Below are positions 49,735-59,569 of a stretch of 59,608 nucleotides of DNA, piece after piece. The position numbers and the translations under genes are program-made. How positions within the stretch are numbered: position 1 is the stretch's first letter; each line of letters starts with the position of its first letter. The DNA lies in contig NSJJ01000019.1 in the NCBI GenBank assembly GCA_002632355.1, positions 1-59,608 of the forward strand. The letters run 5' to 3'. This DNA comes from Sulfuricella denitrificans (GTDB lineage: Bacteria > Pseudomonadota > Gammaproteobacteria > Burkholderiales > Sulfuricellaceae). Below the pieces are notes generated by a model, which was not told where the DNA came from, made no database searches, and worked only from the letters and a program-made list of their open reading frames with translations.

Positions 49735-49749
49735 GGAGATTAGTCAATC

Positions 49750-50403
49750 ATGACCACGGTTAATGCAGTCACGAGCTCGACTGGCGCTGCCACCACTACC
49801 AGGACCGCCGCGCAGCAAAGCGAGGACCGTTTTCTCAAGCTGCTGGTGACGCAGATGAAGAATCAGGACCCTTTGAATCCGCTTGATAACGCACAGGTGA
49901 CAAGCCAGATGGCACAGCTTTCCACCGTGACGGGTATCGATAAGCTGAATGATGCAGTAAAAGCGCTTTCCAGCTCATTCTCTGCCAGTCAGTCGCTCCA
50001 GGCGGCGTCACTGGTCGGGCATGGCGTGATGATTCCCGGTAATAAGCTGGAGTTGGCAAATGGCGCTGCCTATGGCGGCGTTGAGCTGACGCAGGCTGCC
50101 GACAAGGTGACCGTCATGATCAAGGATGCTTCCGGCAAGGTCATTCATACCGCTGATCTCGGGCCGCAGAAAACCGCTGGCAGCGTGCCTTTTCAGTGGG
50201 ATGGCACGGTTGACGGAGGAAGTGCCGCGCCGGACGGTGCCTATACCTTCGAGGTCAGCGCTATGCAGGGTGGGAAAAAAATCGATGCCGCCGCACTGGC
50301 TGTGGGAATGGTGGGTAGCGTCTCTCTGGGTGTGCAGGGCGCTACGCTGAATGTGGCCGGATACGGTCCGATTGCCTTGTCTGAAGTTAAACAGATTCTG
50401 TAA
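49750..50403 (+). CDS. flgD: Hook capping protein FlgD
   Basis: The 217-residue scaffold protein guides hook assembly and is then replaced. It has the typical N-terminal stretch (FLKLLVTQMKNQDPLNPLDN) and a C-terminal FlgD Ig-like/Tudor domain (FQWDGTVDGGSAAPDGAYTF split as seen). Eleven bases and a good ribosome site separate it from flgE. Confidence 0.96.
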   Translation: MTTVNAVTSSTGAATTTRTAAQQSEDRFLKLLVTQMKNQDPLNPLDNAQVTSQMAQLSTVTGIDKLNDAVKALSSSFSASQSLQAASLVGHGVMIPGNKLELANGAAYGGVELTQAADKVTVMIKDASGKVIHTADLGPQKTAGSVPFQWDGTVDGGSAAPDGAYTFEVSAMQGGKKIDAAALAVGMVGSVSLGVQGATLNVAGYGPIALSEVKQIL

Positions 50404-50414
50404 GGAGATAAACC

Positions 50415-51710
50415 ATGGGTTTTCAAACCGGACTAAGCGGCCTTAACGCATCCTCAAAGAACCTGGATGTCATCGGCAATAACGTGGCCAATGCGAGCAC
50501 GGTAGGCTTCAAGACGTCGCAGGCGCAGTTCTCTGACGTGTTTGCCGCCTCGCTGGCAGGCGCTGGGGCAAGCCAGATCGGCATCGGCACCAAGCTGGCG
50601 GCAGTGGCGCAACAGTTCACCCAGGGCAATATCAGCGTCAGCAACAATACGATGGATGTGGCGATCAACGGGCGGGGGTTCTTTGTTTTGAGCAACAATG
50701 GCACGGCGACTTATACCCGTAACGGCCAGTTTCAGCTCGACAAGGAAGGCTATATCGTCACCAGTGGCGGATTGAATGTCACTGGATTCCAGGTTGACAG
50801 TTCTGGCAACGTGACCGGCGCGATGGGGAACCTGCGGATGAATACCGCGGATATCAGCCCGAAGCCAACTGCGATCGCATCGCCCGTGGTGAATCTCGAC
50901 TCGCGTTCGACGGTGCCTACCGGCGGAGCATTCCCGGCAGCGCTCACTGCCATTGTGCCGGCCACCACGCCGCCCACTTACGTGCAGCCTACAACCGACA
51001 TGTACAACTCATCGACGTCCACGACTATCTACGACAGTCTGGGTAACCCGCATGTGGCAACCCTGTTTTTCGGTAAAACCGCAGCGGCAGGCACCTGGGA
51101 CGTGCATGCCATTATTGATGGTGGTTCTTACAACGCCGGTGCGGTGCTCACATTCGACCAGCTGGTGTTCGATACCTCTGGCAATCTGACTGCTCCGGCA
51201 GGGCCACCGATTGGTCTGGGAACAGCACAGGCCATAGCCTGGGATGCAACCATGGGCGTGGATGTGGCGCAAACGCTCAATCTGAATTTCAATGGCACGA
51301 CCCAGTTCGGCAGCCCCTTCGGTGTTAATGCGCTGACCCAGGATGGCTTTGCATCGGGCCGTCTGTCAGGTTTTAGCATCGGAAGCGATGGCGTCGTGCA
51401 GGGGCGTTACACCAACGGGCAGGTCAATACCCTGGGGCAGCTTGCACTGGCGAACTTCGCCAATCCGCAGGGTTTGCAGCCTCTGGGAGATAACCAGTGG
51501 ACCGAAAGTCCATCTTCAGGTCAGGCGCTGATCGGTGCTCCCGGTACTTCCAGTCTCGGGGTGCTGCAATCCGGTGCAGTGGAAGAGTCCAACGTCGATT
51601 TGACGGCCGAACTGGTCAACATGATCGTGGCACAGCGTGCTTATCAAGCCAATGCTCAGACCATCAAGACCCAGGATCAGGTGCTGCAGACGCTGGTGAA
51701 CTTGAGGTAA
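50415..51710 (+). CDS. flgE: Flagellar hook protein FlgE
   Basis: The 431-residue hook subunit starts with MGFQTGLSGLNASSKNLDVI and ends with the shared SNVDLTAELVNMIVAQRAYQ motif. Its middle has the hook D1/D2 beta domains. AAGGAG precedes the ATG. It is followed by a repeat-rich gap of 132 bases before flgF. Confidence 0.97.
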   Translation: MGFQTGLSGLNASSKNLDVIGNNVANASTVGFKTSQAQFSDVFAASLAGAGASQIGIGTKLAAVAQQFTQGNISVSNNTMDVAINGRGFFVLSNNGTATYTRNGQFQLDKEGYIVTSGGLNVTGFQVDSSGNVTGAMGNLRMNTADISPKPTAIASPVVNLDSRSTVPTGGAFPAALTAIVPATTPPTYVQPTTDMYNSSTSTTIYDSLGNPHVATLFFGKTAAAGTWDVHAIIDGGSYNAGAVLTFDQLVFDTSGNLTAPAGPPIGLGTAQAIAWDATMGVDVAQTLNLNFNGTTQFGSPFGVNALTQDGFASGRLSGFSIGSDGVVQGRYTNGQVNTLGQLALANFANPQGLQPLGDNQWTESPSSGQALIGAPGTSSLGVLQSGAVEESNVDLTAELVNMIVAQRAYQANAQTIKTQDQVLQTLVNLR

Positions 51711-51715
51711 GTCGA

Positions 51716-51826
51716 GTGAAGCGTGAAGTCGCTGCGCTGTGAAATGTGAAGGGTGTATGGAGAATGATGATTTTCCATTTCACGCTTCACAACGAAGGCG
51801 CAGCCAAGTGGCTTCACTTTTCACAC
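51716..51826. repeat. GTGAA/TTCAC-rich inverted repeat between flgE and flgF
   Basis: GTGAAGCGTGAA at 51717-51728 and TTCACGCTTCAC at 51779-51790 are exact complements. Further GTGAA blocks (51739-51750) and TTCAC blocks (51813-51824) flank AGGCGCAGCC. The composition matches the block at 48731-48845. Confidence 0.72.
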
Positions 51827-51842
51827 GTAAAAGGGAATTCGT

Positions 51843-52586
51843 ATGGATAGATTGATCTACATCGCCATGTCCGGGGCCAAGCATACGCTGTGGCAGCAGG
51901 CTTCAACGGCGCACAATCTGGCCAATGTCACAACCACCGGATATCGCGCTGAAAGCAATGCTTTCCGTGCGCTGCCTGTTATTGGCGAAGGCGCCAGGAC
52001 CCGGGCTTTTGTGGTCGATTCCACTACAGGAACGGATTTCAGTCCGGGGGTTGTCCAGAACACGGGGCGCGAGCTGGATGTGGCGATCCAGGGAAAAGGA
52101 TGGATTGCGGTGCAGGCGCCTGATGGCAGCGAGGCCTATACCCGAAGCGGTAGTTTTCAGATCAGCCCGAACGGCGTGCTGCAAACCCGCAATGGCCTGA
52201 ACGTGACGGGTGATGGCGGCCCGATTGCCATTCCTCCCGACAATGACATCACTGTGGCCAAGGATGGTACGGTTTCTGCCATTCCTACCGGCCAGACGCT
52301 GACTTCAGTGACCGCGCTGGGGCGTATCAAACTGGTCAACCCATCCGAATCGGACCTGGTAAAGGGGCAGGACGGGCTGTTCCGGCTCAAGAGCGGGCAG
52401 CCCGCAGCGGCAGATGTGAACGTTGCGCTGGCATCGAATTCGCTCGAGAGCAGCAACGTCAGTATGGTGGAGTCACTGGTGAATATGATCAACCACGCCC
52501 GCAGCTTCGAATTGCAGACCAAGCTGCTGCAGAAAGCCGAAAGCAATGATGCCAAGGCCGGTCAGGTTTTGAGTTTAAATGGTTAA
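51843..52586 (+). CDS. flgF: Flagellar rod protein FlgF
   Basis: The 247-residue distal-proximal rod protein begins MDRLIYIAMSGAKHTLWQQ and ends with the SNVSMVESLVNMINHARSFE motif. It continues the flg run with flgG thirteen bases later. The repeat-rich gap before it is the largest break in the run from flgB to flgI. Confidence 0.96.
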   Translation: MDRLIYIAMSGAKHTLWQQASTAHNLANVTTTGYRAESNAFRALPVIGEGARTRAFVVDSTTGTDFSPGVVQNTGRELDVAIQGKGWIAVQAPDGSEAYTRSGSFQISPNGVLQTRNGLNVTGDGGPIAIPPDNDITVAKDGTVSAIPTGQTLTSVTALGRIKLVNPSESDLVKGQDGLFRLKSGQPAAADVNVALASNSLESSNVSMVESLVNMINHARSFELQTKLLQKAESNDAKAGQVLSLNG

Positions 52587-52599
52587 TGGGGGTTAGGAC

Positions 52600-53382
52600 A
52601 TGATTCGTTCTTTGTGGATTGCAAAAACTGGCCTTGATGCCCAACAGACCCAGATGGACGTGGTGTCGAACAATCTGGCCAACGTCAGTACCAACGGTTT
52701 CAAACGCAGTCGGGCAGTGTTCGAGGATCTGCTCTACCAGACCCTGCGTCAGCCTGGCGCGCAGTCTTCGCAGCAGACGCAGATACCGTCTGGGCTGCAA
52801 TTGGGCACCGGCGTACGGCCGATTGCCACCGAGCGTATCCATATGCAGGGCAATCTGCAGAAGACAGAGAACCCGCTGGACATCGCGGTGAATGGCAAGG
52901 GCTTTTTCCAGATTCTGATGCCGGACGGTAGCACAGCCTATACCCGTGACGGTTCGTTCCAGCTCGATAGCCAGGGGCAGCTCGTGACCGCAAGCGGTTA
53001 TCCGGTGCAGCCGGCCCTGACCATTCCTGCCGATGCCGTGAGCGTGACGGTCGGGCGTGATGGAACAGTATCGGTGTTGCAGGGTGGATCTACTGCGCCG
53101 ACTCAGGTAGGGAGCTTGCAACTGGCCAATTTTATTAACCCGGCCGGGCTGCAAAGCGAGGGTGAAAATCTTTACAAGGAAACCGCCTCGTCGGGTTCGC
53201 CATCGGCGAATACGCCTGGCACCAACGGCCTTGGGGTGCTCAATCAGGGTTATGTGGAAACCTCCAACGTCAATGTGGTGGAGGAGATGGTCAACATGAT
53301 CCAGACGCAGCGTGCATACGAAATCAATTCGAAAGCCATCACGGTTTCCGACCAGATGCTGCAGCGCCTGACGCAGATCTGA
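52600..53382 (+). CDS. flgG: Flagellar distal rod protein FlgG
   Basis: The 260-residue protein starts [20 protein letters not shown], with the rod motif [19 protein letters not shown], and ends in [20 protein letters not shown]. These are conserved in FlgG, the main distal rod subunit. It lies directly before flgH. Confidence 0.98.
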   Translation: MIRSLWIAKTGLDAQQTQMDVVSNNLANVSTNGFKRSRAVFEDLLYQTLRQPGAQSSQQTQIPSGLQLGTGVRPIATERIHMQGNLQKTENPLDIAVNGKGFFQILMPDGSTAYTRDGSFQLDSQGQLVTASGYPVQPALTIPADAVSVTVGRDGTVSVLQGGSTAPTQVGSLQLANFINPAGLQSEGENLYKETASSGSPSANTPGTNGLGVLNQGYVETSNVNVVEEMVNMIQTQRAYEINSKAITVSDQMLQRLTQI

Positions 53383-53396
53383 TAAGGAGCTAGCAC

Positions 53397-54065
53397 ATGT
53401 TTGACAGCCTGAAATATGTCGTTCTGGTCGCGCTGGTTCTGGCGGGTTGCACCACGGTGCCCCCGGCGGCCGTTCATCAGCCGATGACGGCACGCCCTGC
53501 TCCGGCAGCCGAGGCGCCTGGCGGCAATGGATCGATCTATCAGGCGGGTTACACCAATCGCTCGCTGTTCGAGGATCGTCGTGCGCGTAATGTCGGGGAT
53601 ACCCTGATCATCACCATCAACGAAAAGATATCCGCCAGCAAGAAATCCAGCTCTACGGCGGACCGCAAGGGTAGCACCAGCATGACCGTGCCTCTGCTGG
53701 GTACGCTGTCAGGCGCAAATGTGCTGAAAACCCCGATTTCCGGCAGCTCGGAAAGTACATTCGAAGGCAAGGGCGATAGTAGTGCCAACAATGCCTTTAC
53801 CGGAACCATCGCCGTAACGGTGATCGAAGTGCTGCCCAATGGCAACCTGCTGGTCAGTGGCGAGAAGCAGATGAATATCAACCAGGGCGGCGAATTCGTG
53901 CGCTTTTCCGGAGTGGTCAATCCGACGACTGTGAGTGCAGCCAATACGGTATCCTCGACCCAGGTGGCAGATGCGCGCATGGAATACAAGGGTACGGGTT
54001 ATATCGACGAAGCGCAGACCATGGGTTGGCTGGCGCGCTTCTTTCTTTCTGTGTTGCCATTCTGA
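53397..54065 (+). CDS. flgH: Flagellar L-ring lipoprotein FlgH
   Basis: The 222-residue protein has a lipoprotein signal (LVLAGC, modified Cys at 18). The mature part shows FEDRRARNVGDTLIITINEK and the late VNPTTVSAANTVSSTQVADA, as in FlgH. It forms the ring in the outer membrane around the rod. The stop lies 22 bases before flgI. Confidence 0.97.
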   Translation: MFDSLKYVVLVALVLAGCTTVPPAAVHQPMTARPAPAAEAPGGNGSIYQAGYTNRSLFEDRRARNVGDTLIITINEKISASKKSSSTADRKGSTSMTVPLLGTLSGANVLKTPISGSSESTFEGKGDSSANNAFTGTIAVTVIEVLPNGNLLVSGEKQMNINQGGEFVRFSGVVNPTTVSAANTVSSTQVADARMEYKGTGYIDEAQTMGWLARFFLSVLPF

Positions 54066-54087
54066 TTTTGGCAAGGGGTGATGAGCG

Positions 54088-55185
54088 ATGAGTAATGTTA
54101 GGAAATTTGCGGTTGCCCTGGTTCTTCTATTATCCAGTACGGTTAACGCCGAACGGATCAAGGATATTGCTTCAGTACAGGGCGTGCGAACCAACCAGCT
54201 GGCAGGTTACGGGCTGGTTGTGGGGCTGGATGGCAGTGGTGACCAGACGACTCAGACGCCATTCACCGTGCAGAGCATCATCAACATGCTGGGCCAGATG
54301 GGCGTGAATTTGCCGTCTGCCAGCCTGCAGCTGAAAAACGTTGCTGCAGTGATGGTCACGGCCAACCTGCCTGCTTTTGCCCGGCCCGGCCAGAATATTG
54401 ACGTGACTGTATCATCGCTCGGTAATGCCAAAAGCCTGCGTGGCGGCACGCTGATCATGACGCCGCTGAAAGGTGCTGATGGGCAGGTTTATGCGATTTC
54501 CCAAGGCAATGTGCTGGTGGGCGGCGTGGGCGCATCCGCTGGCGGCAGCAGTGCCCAGGTCAATCACCTGGCTGTTGGCCGTATTCCTGCGGGCGCAACG
54601 GTCGAGAGGGCGGTTGATACTCAGCTGGGGCAGGGTGACTTTATCAGCCTGGACCTGAATACGGGCGATTTTACTACCGCAAACCGGGTTGTTCAGGTGA
54701 TCAACAGCCGCTTTGGCGCAGGCACGGCAAGTGCCAGCGATGCGCGCCAGATCCGGGTAGTGGCTCCGCGTGACAATAACCAGCGGGTGGCGTTCCTGTC
54801 TCAGGTGGAAAACCTGTCGGTCACGGCAGGTAATGGTGCCGCCAAGGTCATCGTCAACGCGCGTACCGGATCCGTGGTGATGAACCAGAACGTGGAAGTC
54901 GACAATTGCGCAGTGGCGCACGGCAATTTGGCGGTCACGATCAGCAGCGATACCCAGGTAAGCCAGCCAAATCCCCTGTCGCAGGGAGAAACGGTGACCA
55001 CGCAGAATGCCCAGATCGATATTACGGCACAGAAAGGCGGGCTGGTGGCTTTGCAGGCCAGCCCTTCGCTTGGCGAAGTGGTGAAAGCGTTGAATGCCGT
55101 GGGTGCTTCCCCGCAGGACCTGCTGGCCATTCTTCAGGCCATGAAGGCCGCAGGTGCTTTACGGGCCGAGCTTGAAATTATTTAA
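54088..55185 (+). CDS. flgI: Flagellar P-ring protein FlgI
   Basis: The 365-residue periplasmic ring protein has a signal sequence (MSNVRKFAVALVLLLSSTVNA). ERIKDIASVQGVRTNQLAGYG and the conserved GLDGSGDQT follow. The length is as usual for FlgI. Its assembly needs FlgA, also in this window. A 105-base gap with a possible sigma54 site separates it from flgJ. Confidence 0.98.
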   Translation: MSNVRKFAVALVLLLSSTVNAERIKDIASVQGVRTNQLAGYGLVVGLDGSGDQTTQTPFTVQSIINMLGQMGVNLPSASLQLKNVAAVMVTANLPAFARPGQNIDVTVSSLGNAKSLRGGTLIMTPLKGADGQVYAISQGNVLVGGVGASAGGSSAQVNHLAVGRIPAGATVERAVDTQLGQGDFISLDLNTGDFTTANRVVQVINSRFGAGTASASDARQIRVVAPRDNNQRVAFLSQVENLSVTAGNGAAKVIVNARTGSVVMNQNVEVDNCAVAHGNLAVTISSDTQVSQPNPLSQGETVTTQNAQIDITAQKGGLVALQASPSLGEVVKALNAVGASPQDLLAILQAMKAAGALRAELEII

Positions 55186-55271
55186 GGTGCGTAGACACCC
55201 TGTTCATCCCCCTGTTTTCTCTTAGCATGTTGATGGTATAGGCGAGGACAACACCACGCCTCGTGCTGGAT

Positions 55272-55287
55272 TGGCATGGAAACTGCT
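55272..55287 (+). promoter_or_regulatory. Candidate sigma54 promoter at flgJ
   Basis: TGGCATGGAAACTGCT matches the -24/-12 pattern with correct ten-base spacing. Transcription would start at about 55297, after the ATG at 55291 and just before the ATG at 55300, so a chance match is possible. Confidence 0.4.
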
Positions 55288-55290
55288 TGA

Positions 55291-56262
55291 ATGCGGACCA
55301 TGATCTCCTCCGTATCCGATATTTCCTCTCGGCTGGCGCTCGACGCGCAAAGTGTCGGCCAGTTGCGTCTGCAGGTCAAAACAGACCCTGTTGCCGGCGC
55401 ACGTGCGGCGGCACAGCAATTCGAGGCATTGTTCCTGAATATGATGCTGAAGAGCATGCGGGAAGCAACCCCAGAGGAAGGGCTGTTCGATAATTCCAAT
55501 ACCCAGCTCTATACCAGCATGATGGATTCGCAACTAGCACAAAGCATGAGCAAGGGTAAGGGAATCGGGCTGGCGGATATGCTGGTGCGACAGATGCAGA
55601 TGCAGGGTGTCATCCCGAAAGATTCCCCGGTGAGTCAAGGCAAGCTGGCAAGCGGACAATTCGACCGGCAGATTTTGCCGGTTGCGGTGACGAGGCCAGT
55701 TCAGGTGAGCCGGCTGCTGCTTGAACAGGCCTTGCCCGAGATTGGTGTCACACCAGATGTTTCAACGAATGCCGGCAACAAACCGGGCTTTTCCGATCCT
55801 GCCGATTTCGTGAATTCGCTTTGGCCGCAGGCTACCGATGCGGCAAGGACGTTGGGTGTTCCGGCGCATTTTTTACTGGGACAGGCTGCGCTGGAAAGTG
55901 GCTGGGGCAAGCGGGAAATTATCGATGCCGCTGGCAATGCAAGCCATAACCTGTTCGGCATCAAGGCCGGGAAGGGCTGGAATGGGCCTGTGGTAGAAGC
56001 CCAGACGACCGAGTACGTCAATGGCGCAGCTCAGAAGAAAATTGAGCTTTTCCGGGCATATGATTCTTATTCGGATGCATTCAGGGATTATGCAAGCATG
56101 CTCAAAAACAGCCCGCGATATGCCGCTTTGTTCGGCCAGAACCTCGATGCTTCGGGTTTTGCGCGTGGTTTGCAGCAAAGCGGTTATGCAACCGATCCCC
56201 AGTATGCCGACAAGTTGATGCGCGTTATCAACAGCAGCACTTTGCGCCAGGCGCTGGCTTAA
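55291..56262 (+). CDS. flgJ: Rod cap and peptidoglycan hydrolase FlgJ
   Basis: The 323-residue protein has the rod-binding domain first (AAQQFEALFLNMMLKSMREA near residue 37) and a glucosaminidase domain (GH73) from about 165. The catalytic glutamate lies in QAALESGWGKRE. It digests peptidoglycan so that the rod can pass. ATGs at 55291 and 55300 are both possible starts. Its stop codon TAA is part of the sigma28 box of flgKL. Confidence 0.96.
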   Translation: MRTMISSVSDISSRLALDAQSVGQLRLQVKTDPVAGARAAAQQFEALFLNMMLKSMREATPEEGLFDNSNTQLYTSMMDSQLAQSMSKGKGIGLADMLVRQMQMQGVIPKDSPVSQGKLASGQFDRQILPVAVTRPVQVSRLLLEQALPEIGVTPDVSTNAGNKPGFSDPADFVNSLWPQATDAARTLGVPAHFLLGQAALESGWGKREIIDAAGNASHNLFGIKAGKGWNGPVVEAQTTEYVNGAAQKKIELFRAYDSYSDAFRDYASMLKNSPRYAALFGQNLDASGFARGLQQSGYATDPQYADKLMRVINSSTLRQALA

Positions 56263-56286
56263 AGTTTCTGGACTTTATGCCGTTAA
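56260..56286 (+). promoter_or_regulatory. Sigma28 (FliA) promoter of flgKL
   Basis: TAAAGTTT (56260-56267) and GCCGTTAA (56279-56286) are exactly 11 bases apart, fitting TAAAGTTT-N11-GCCGATAA at all but one position. The -35 box begins with the flgJ stop TAA. Confidence 0.88.
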
Positions 56287-56305
56287 ATAGCCAGAGGAAT
56301 TCAAA

Positions 56306-58261
56306 ATGAGCGACGGAATATTCGGTATCAGTATCACGGGTCTGCGGGCTGCGCAGATAGGCTTGTCCACGGCGGGGCACAATATCACCAATGCCAACAC
56401 GCCTGGCTTCAGCCGCCAGTCGATTGTGCAGGGCACCAACGCGCCCCTGTATACCGGTGCCGGTTTTCTCGGCCAAGGCACCAATGTCAGCACGGTCAAG
56501 CGGATATACAGTCAGTTCCTGGATAATCAGGTTCAGTCAGCCCAAACCAAGAGCAGCTACCTCGACACTTATTATTCCCAGATCAGCCAGCTGGACAATA
56601 TGCTGGCTGATTCCAGTGCCGGATTGTCACCCGCATTGCAGGAGTTTTTCCAGGGGGTGCATGACGTCGCGGCGAACCCCGCATCGGTTCCTTCGCGCCA
56701 AAGCATGCTCAGCTCATCCGAGGCGCTGGTCGCCCGTTTTCAGGCGCTGAATCAGCGCTTTGTCGAAATCCGGGACGGCGTGAATTCCCAGGTCAGCTCC
56801 AGTGTCGGCCTGATCAATTCCTATGCCCAGCAAATCGCCACGCTCAACCATCAGGTGTCTATTGCAGAGGCCAGCGCGAACGGGCAGCCGCCCAATGATC
56901 TTTATGATCAGCGTGACAAGCTTGTAGCGGACCTCAACAAGGAAGTCAATGTCAGCGTGGTGAAGCAGGATGACGGCAGCTACAACATTTTTATGGGAAA
57001 GGGTCAGGCGCTGGTGGTGGGACAGCAGGCGCTGGCCCTGAGCGCCAGGCCGATGCCGGATGACCCGGAAAGCATCGGGGTGGCCTATGTGAATTACGGC
57101 GGATCAGCACAGATGTTGCCGCAGGGGAGCCTGGATGGAGGCAACCTGGGCGGGTTTCTGGCTTTCCGCAGCGAATCGCTCGACAAGGCCCAGAACGAAC
57201 TGGGCCGCGTGGCGATCGGCCTGGCGCAAACCTTTAACGATCAGCATCGTCTGGGGCAGGATCTGAATGGAGATCTGGGGGGGTATTATTTCAACGTCAG
57301 GGGGGCAAGCGGAGTACCCGGCCAGAATGCCGTTCCGAGCGCCAAAGTGCTTGCGAATACGCAGAATAACGTAGCTTCCGGTGCCCCCGCCGTGACGTTG
57401 ACCGATATCAGCAGCGTGACGAGCAGCGATTACACGTTGACTCGTTCCGCGACCGGATTCACGCTGACACGCCTTTCGGATAATACGGCATTGTTCACCA
57501 ATGCGGCCTTGCCGCAAACGGTGGATGGACTGACCATCGCTGCACCGGGCGCTTTTTCGACAGGGGATAGCTGGCTGATCCAGCCGACCCGCGATGGCGC
57601 CAGGGATTTCGGCGTGGCGATCAGGGATACGGCAAAAATCGCTGCTGCCGCCCCGGTTATCGGCAAAGCGGATCTTGCAAACACCGGCACTGGCAGGATC
57701 AGCTCCGGAACGGTCAATACGCCGCCGCCCCCGAACGTCAATTTGCAGAAACCGCTGACCATTACTTTTACCAGCGCCAATACCTTCAATGTTTCCAGCC
57801 CGACTTCTGTTCCGCCTGTCGCTCTTGTGGGTGTGGCTTATACCGAGGGCGCCGATATCACATACAACGGATGGACGGTGCAGATCTCGGGCGCGCCAGC
57901 GACGGGCGATGTTTTTACCGTCGATCGCAATACCAATGGTGTCTCGGATAACCGCAACATATTGTTGCTGACCGGGCTTCAGACCACGAAAACCCTGGAG
58001 GGCAGCACGGCAACTTATCAAAGTGCCTATAGCCAGATCGTCAGCTCGGTCGGTGTGAAGTCTCGCGATATCAATGTCACCGGGCAGGCCCAGGCCAGCC
58101 TGGTGATGCAAAACCAGCAGGCACAGCAGAGCATGTCAGGCGTCAATCTGGACGAAGAGGCCGCCAATCTGTTGCGCTATCAGCAGGCCTATCAGGCGTC
58201 TGGCAAGATGATGCAGGTTGCCACCACCTTGTTTGAAACTTTGCTAAGTCTGGGCAAATAA
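56306..58261 (+). CDS. flgK: Hook-filament junction protein FlgK (HAP1)
   Basis: The 651-residue protein joins hook and filament. The N-terminus has GHNITNANTPGFSRQSIV and the C-terminus has SGVNLDEEAANLLRYQQAYQ, the conserved helices of hook-associated proteins. The middle is variable, as usual. AGAGG lies before the ATG. It is a late gene, in agreement with the sigma28 promoter upstream. Its chaperone FlgN is encoded at 45325. Confidence 0.97.
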   Translation: MSDGIFGISITGLRAAQIGLSTAGHNITNANTPGFSRQSIVQGTNAPLYTGAGFLGQGTNVSTVKRIYSQFLDNQVQSAQTKSSYLDTYYSQISQLDNMLADSSAGLSPALQEFFQGVHDVAANPASVPSRQSMLSSSEALVARFQALNQRFVEIRDGVNSQVSSSVGLINSYAQQIATLNHQVSIAEASANGQPPNDLYDQRDKLVADLNKEVNVSVVKQDDGSYNIFMGKGQALVVGQQALALSARPMPDDPESIGVAYVNYGGSAQMLPQGSLDGGNLGGFLAFRSESLDKAQNELGRVAIGLAQTFNDQHRLGQDLNGDLGGYYFNVRGASGVPGQNAVPSAKVLANTQNNVASGAPAVTLTDISSVTSSDYTLTRSATGFTLTRLSDNTALFTNAALPQTVDGLTIAAPGAFSTGDSWLIQPTRDGARDFGVAIRDTAKIAAAAPVIGKADLANTGTGRISSGTVNTPPPPNVNLQKPLTITFTSANTFNVSSPTSVPPVALVGVAYTEGADITYNGWTVQISGAPATGDVFTVDRNTNGVSDNRNILLLTGLQTTKTLEGSTATYQSAYSQIVSSVGVKSRDINVTGQAQASLVMQNQQAQQSMSGVNLDEEAANLLRYQQAYQASGKMMQVATTLFETLLSLGK

Positions 58262-58272
58262 GGAGTTTATTC

Positions 58273-59559
58273 ATGCGTATCAGCACAGGTACTCTCTATG
58301 ACCAGGGCGTTTCCAGCGTTCAGCAGCAGACCTCGGCCTTGCTCAGGACCAATCAGCAGGTTTCCAGCGGACGGCGCATTCTTACGCCGCAGGATGATCC
58401 AGTCGCTGCGGCCAGAGTGCTGGAAGTCTCCCAGTCGAAGGCGCTGAACAAGCAATATGACGTGAACACAAATTCAGCTACCAGTGCGCTGGGGGTTCAG
58501 GAAGTTTCACTGGAAAGTCTCAGCAATCTGATCCTGGACGTGAGAACGGTTGCCGTCTCTGCCGGCAGTTCCACTGTTGATCATACCAGCCTCTCAGGTC
58601 TGGCGTCCGGCCTGCGCGGGCGTTACGAAGAGTTGCTCGCTATCGCCAACACCAAGGACAGCAACGGGCAATACATGTTTTCCGGTTACAAGGGCTCAAC
58701 GGCGCCGTTCTCGCAAATGTCGCCCGGAAATGTGACTTATCAGGGCGATCAGGGGCAGCGGCTGATTCAGATCAGCCCTTCGCGCCAGATTGAAGTGAGC
58801 GATGCCGGTTCCGATGTTTTCATGCAGATCAAGAATGGCAATGGCACCTTCGTGACCGCCGCCGGGGCAGGAAATACCGGCACTGGGCTGGTCAGCCCGG
58901 GGAGCGTTCTGGATCCCGCATTGTGGAATGCACCTGGCAATAACAAGGATTTCACCATCAAGTTCGCCGTGAGTGCAGCGGTTCCTCCGGTGACGACCTA
59001 TGACATCATTGATAATGTCTCTGGCAACTCACTGCTGACCGGCGCTGCGCCGGGTGCTGCGCCCTATCCAAGAACCTATACCAGCGACAGTACGATCAGT
59101 CTGAAAAGCCAGGGGGCGGAGCCGGCATTCGATTACGGAGCAGACCTCAGTATCAAGGACGCCCCGGCAAATGGCGATACATTCAGCATCAAGGCCAGCA
59201 CCAACGAGAGCATCTTCACTACGCTCAATAACCTGATTACTGCACTGGATACTGCTGTCGTGCCCGGTAATCAGGCTGCATTGTTGAATAATCTGACAAC
59301 CGCGATTTCGAACCTGGACAATGGCCTCGTTCGGGTTATGACGGTGCGTGCCTCGGTAGGCACGCGGATGCAGGAAATCGATGCGGTCAAAAGTAGCGGG
59401 GAAAGCACTGCATTGGAGTATGAACAGACCCTCTCCACGCTTCAGGATCTGGACTACGCCAAGGCGATCACCGATCTGACACGGCAGCAGGTCGGGCTGG
59501 AAGCCGCACAGAAGTCATTTCTGAAAATACAGGGATTGTCGCTGTTCAATTACATTTAG
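58273..59559 (+). CDS. flgL: Hook-filament junction protein FlgL (HAP3)
   Basis: The 428-residue protein begins MRISTGTLYDQGVSSVQQQT and ends with a flagellin-like helix (QQVGLEAAQKSFLKIQGLSLFNYI, in part), as in FlgL. AAGGAG precedes the ATG, and it lies eleven bases after flgK. It is about 100 residues longer than E. coli FlgL, due to an enlarged middle. It ends the visible flagellar run. Confidence 0.96.
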   Translation: MRISTGTLYDQGVSSVQQQTSALLRTNQQVSSGRRILTPQDDPVAAARVLEVSQSKALNKQYDVNTNSATSALGVQEVSLESLSNLILDVRTVAVSAGSSTVDHTSLSGLASGLRGRYEELLAIANTKDSNGQYMFSGYKGSTAPFSQMSPGNVTYQGDQGQRLIQISPSRQIEVSDAGSDVFMQIKNGNGTFVTAAGAGNTGTGLVSPGSVLDPALWNAPGNNKDFTIKFAVSAAVPPVTTYDIIDNVSGNSLLTGAAPGAAPYPRTYTSDSTISLKSQGAEPAFDYGADLSIKDAPANGDTFSIKASTNESIFTTLNNLITALDTAVVPGNQAALLNNLTTAISNLDNGLVRVMTVRASVGTRMQEIDAVKSSGESTALEYEQTLSTLQDLDYAKAITDLTRQQVGLEAAQKSFLKIQGLSLFNYI

Positions 59560-59569
59560 ATTTCCCCTT

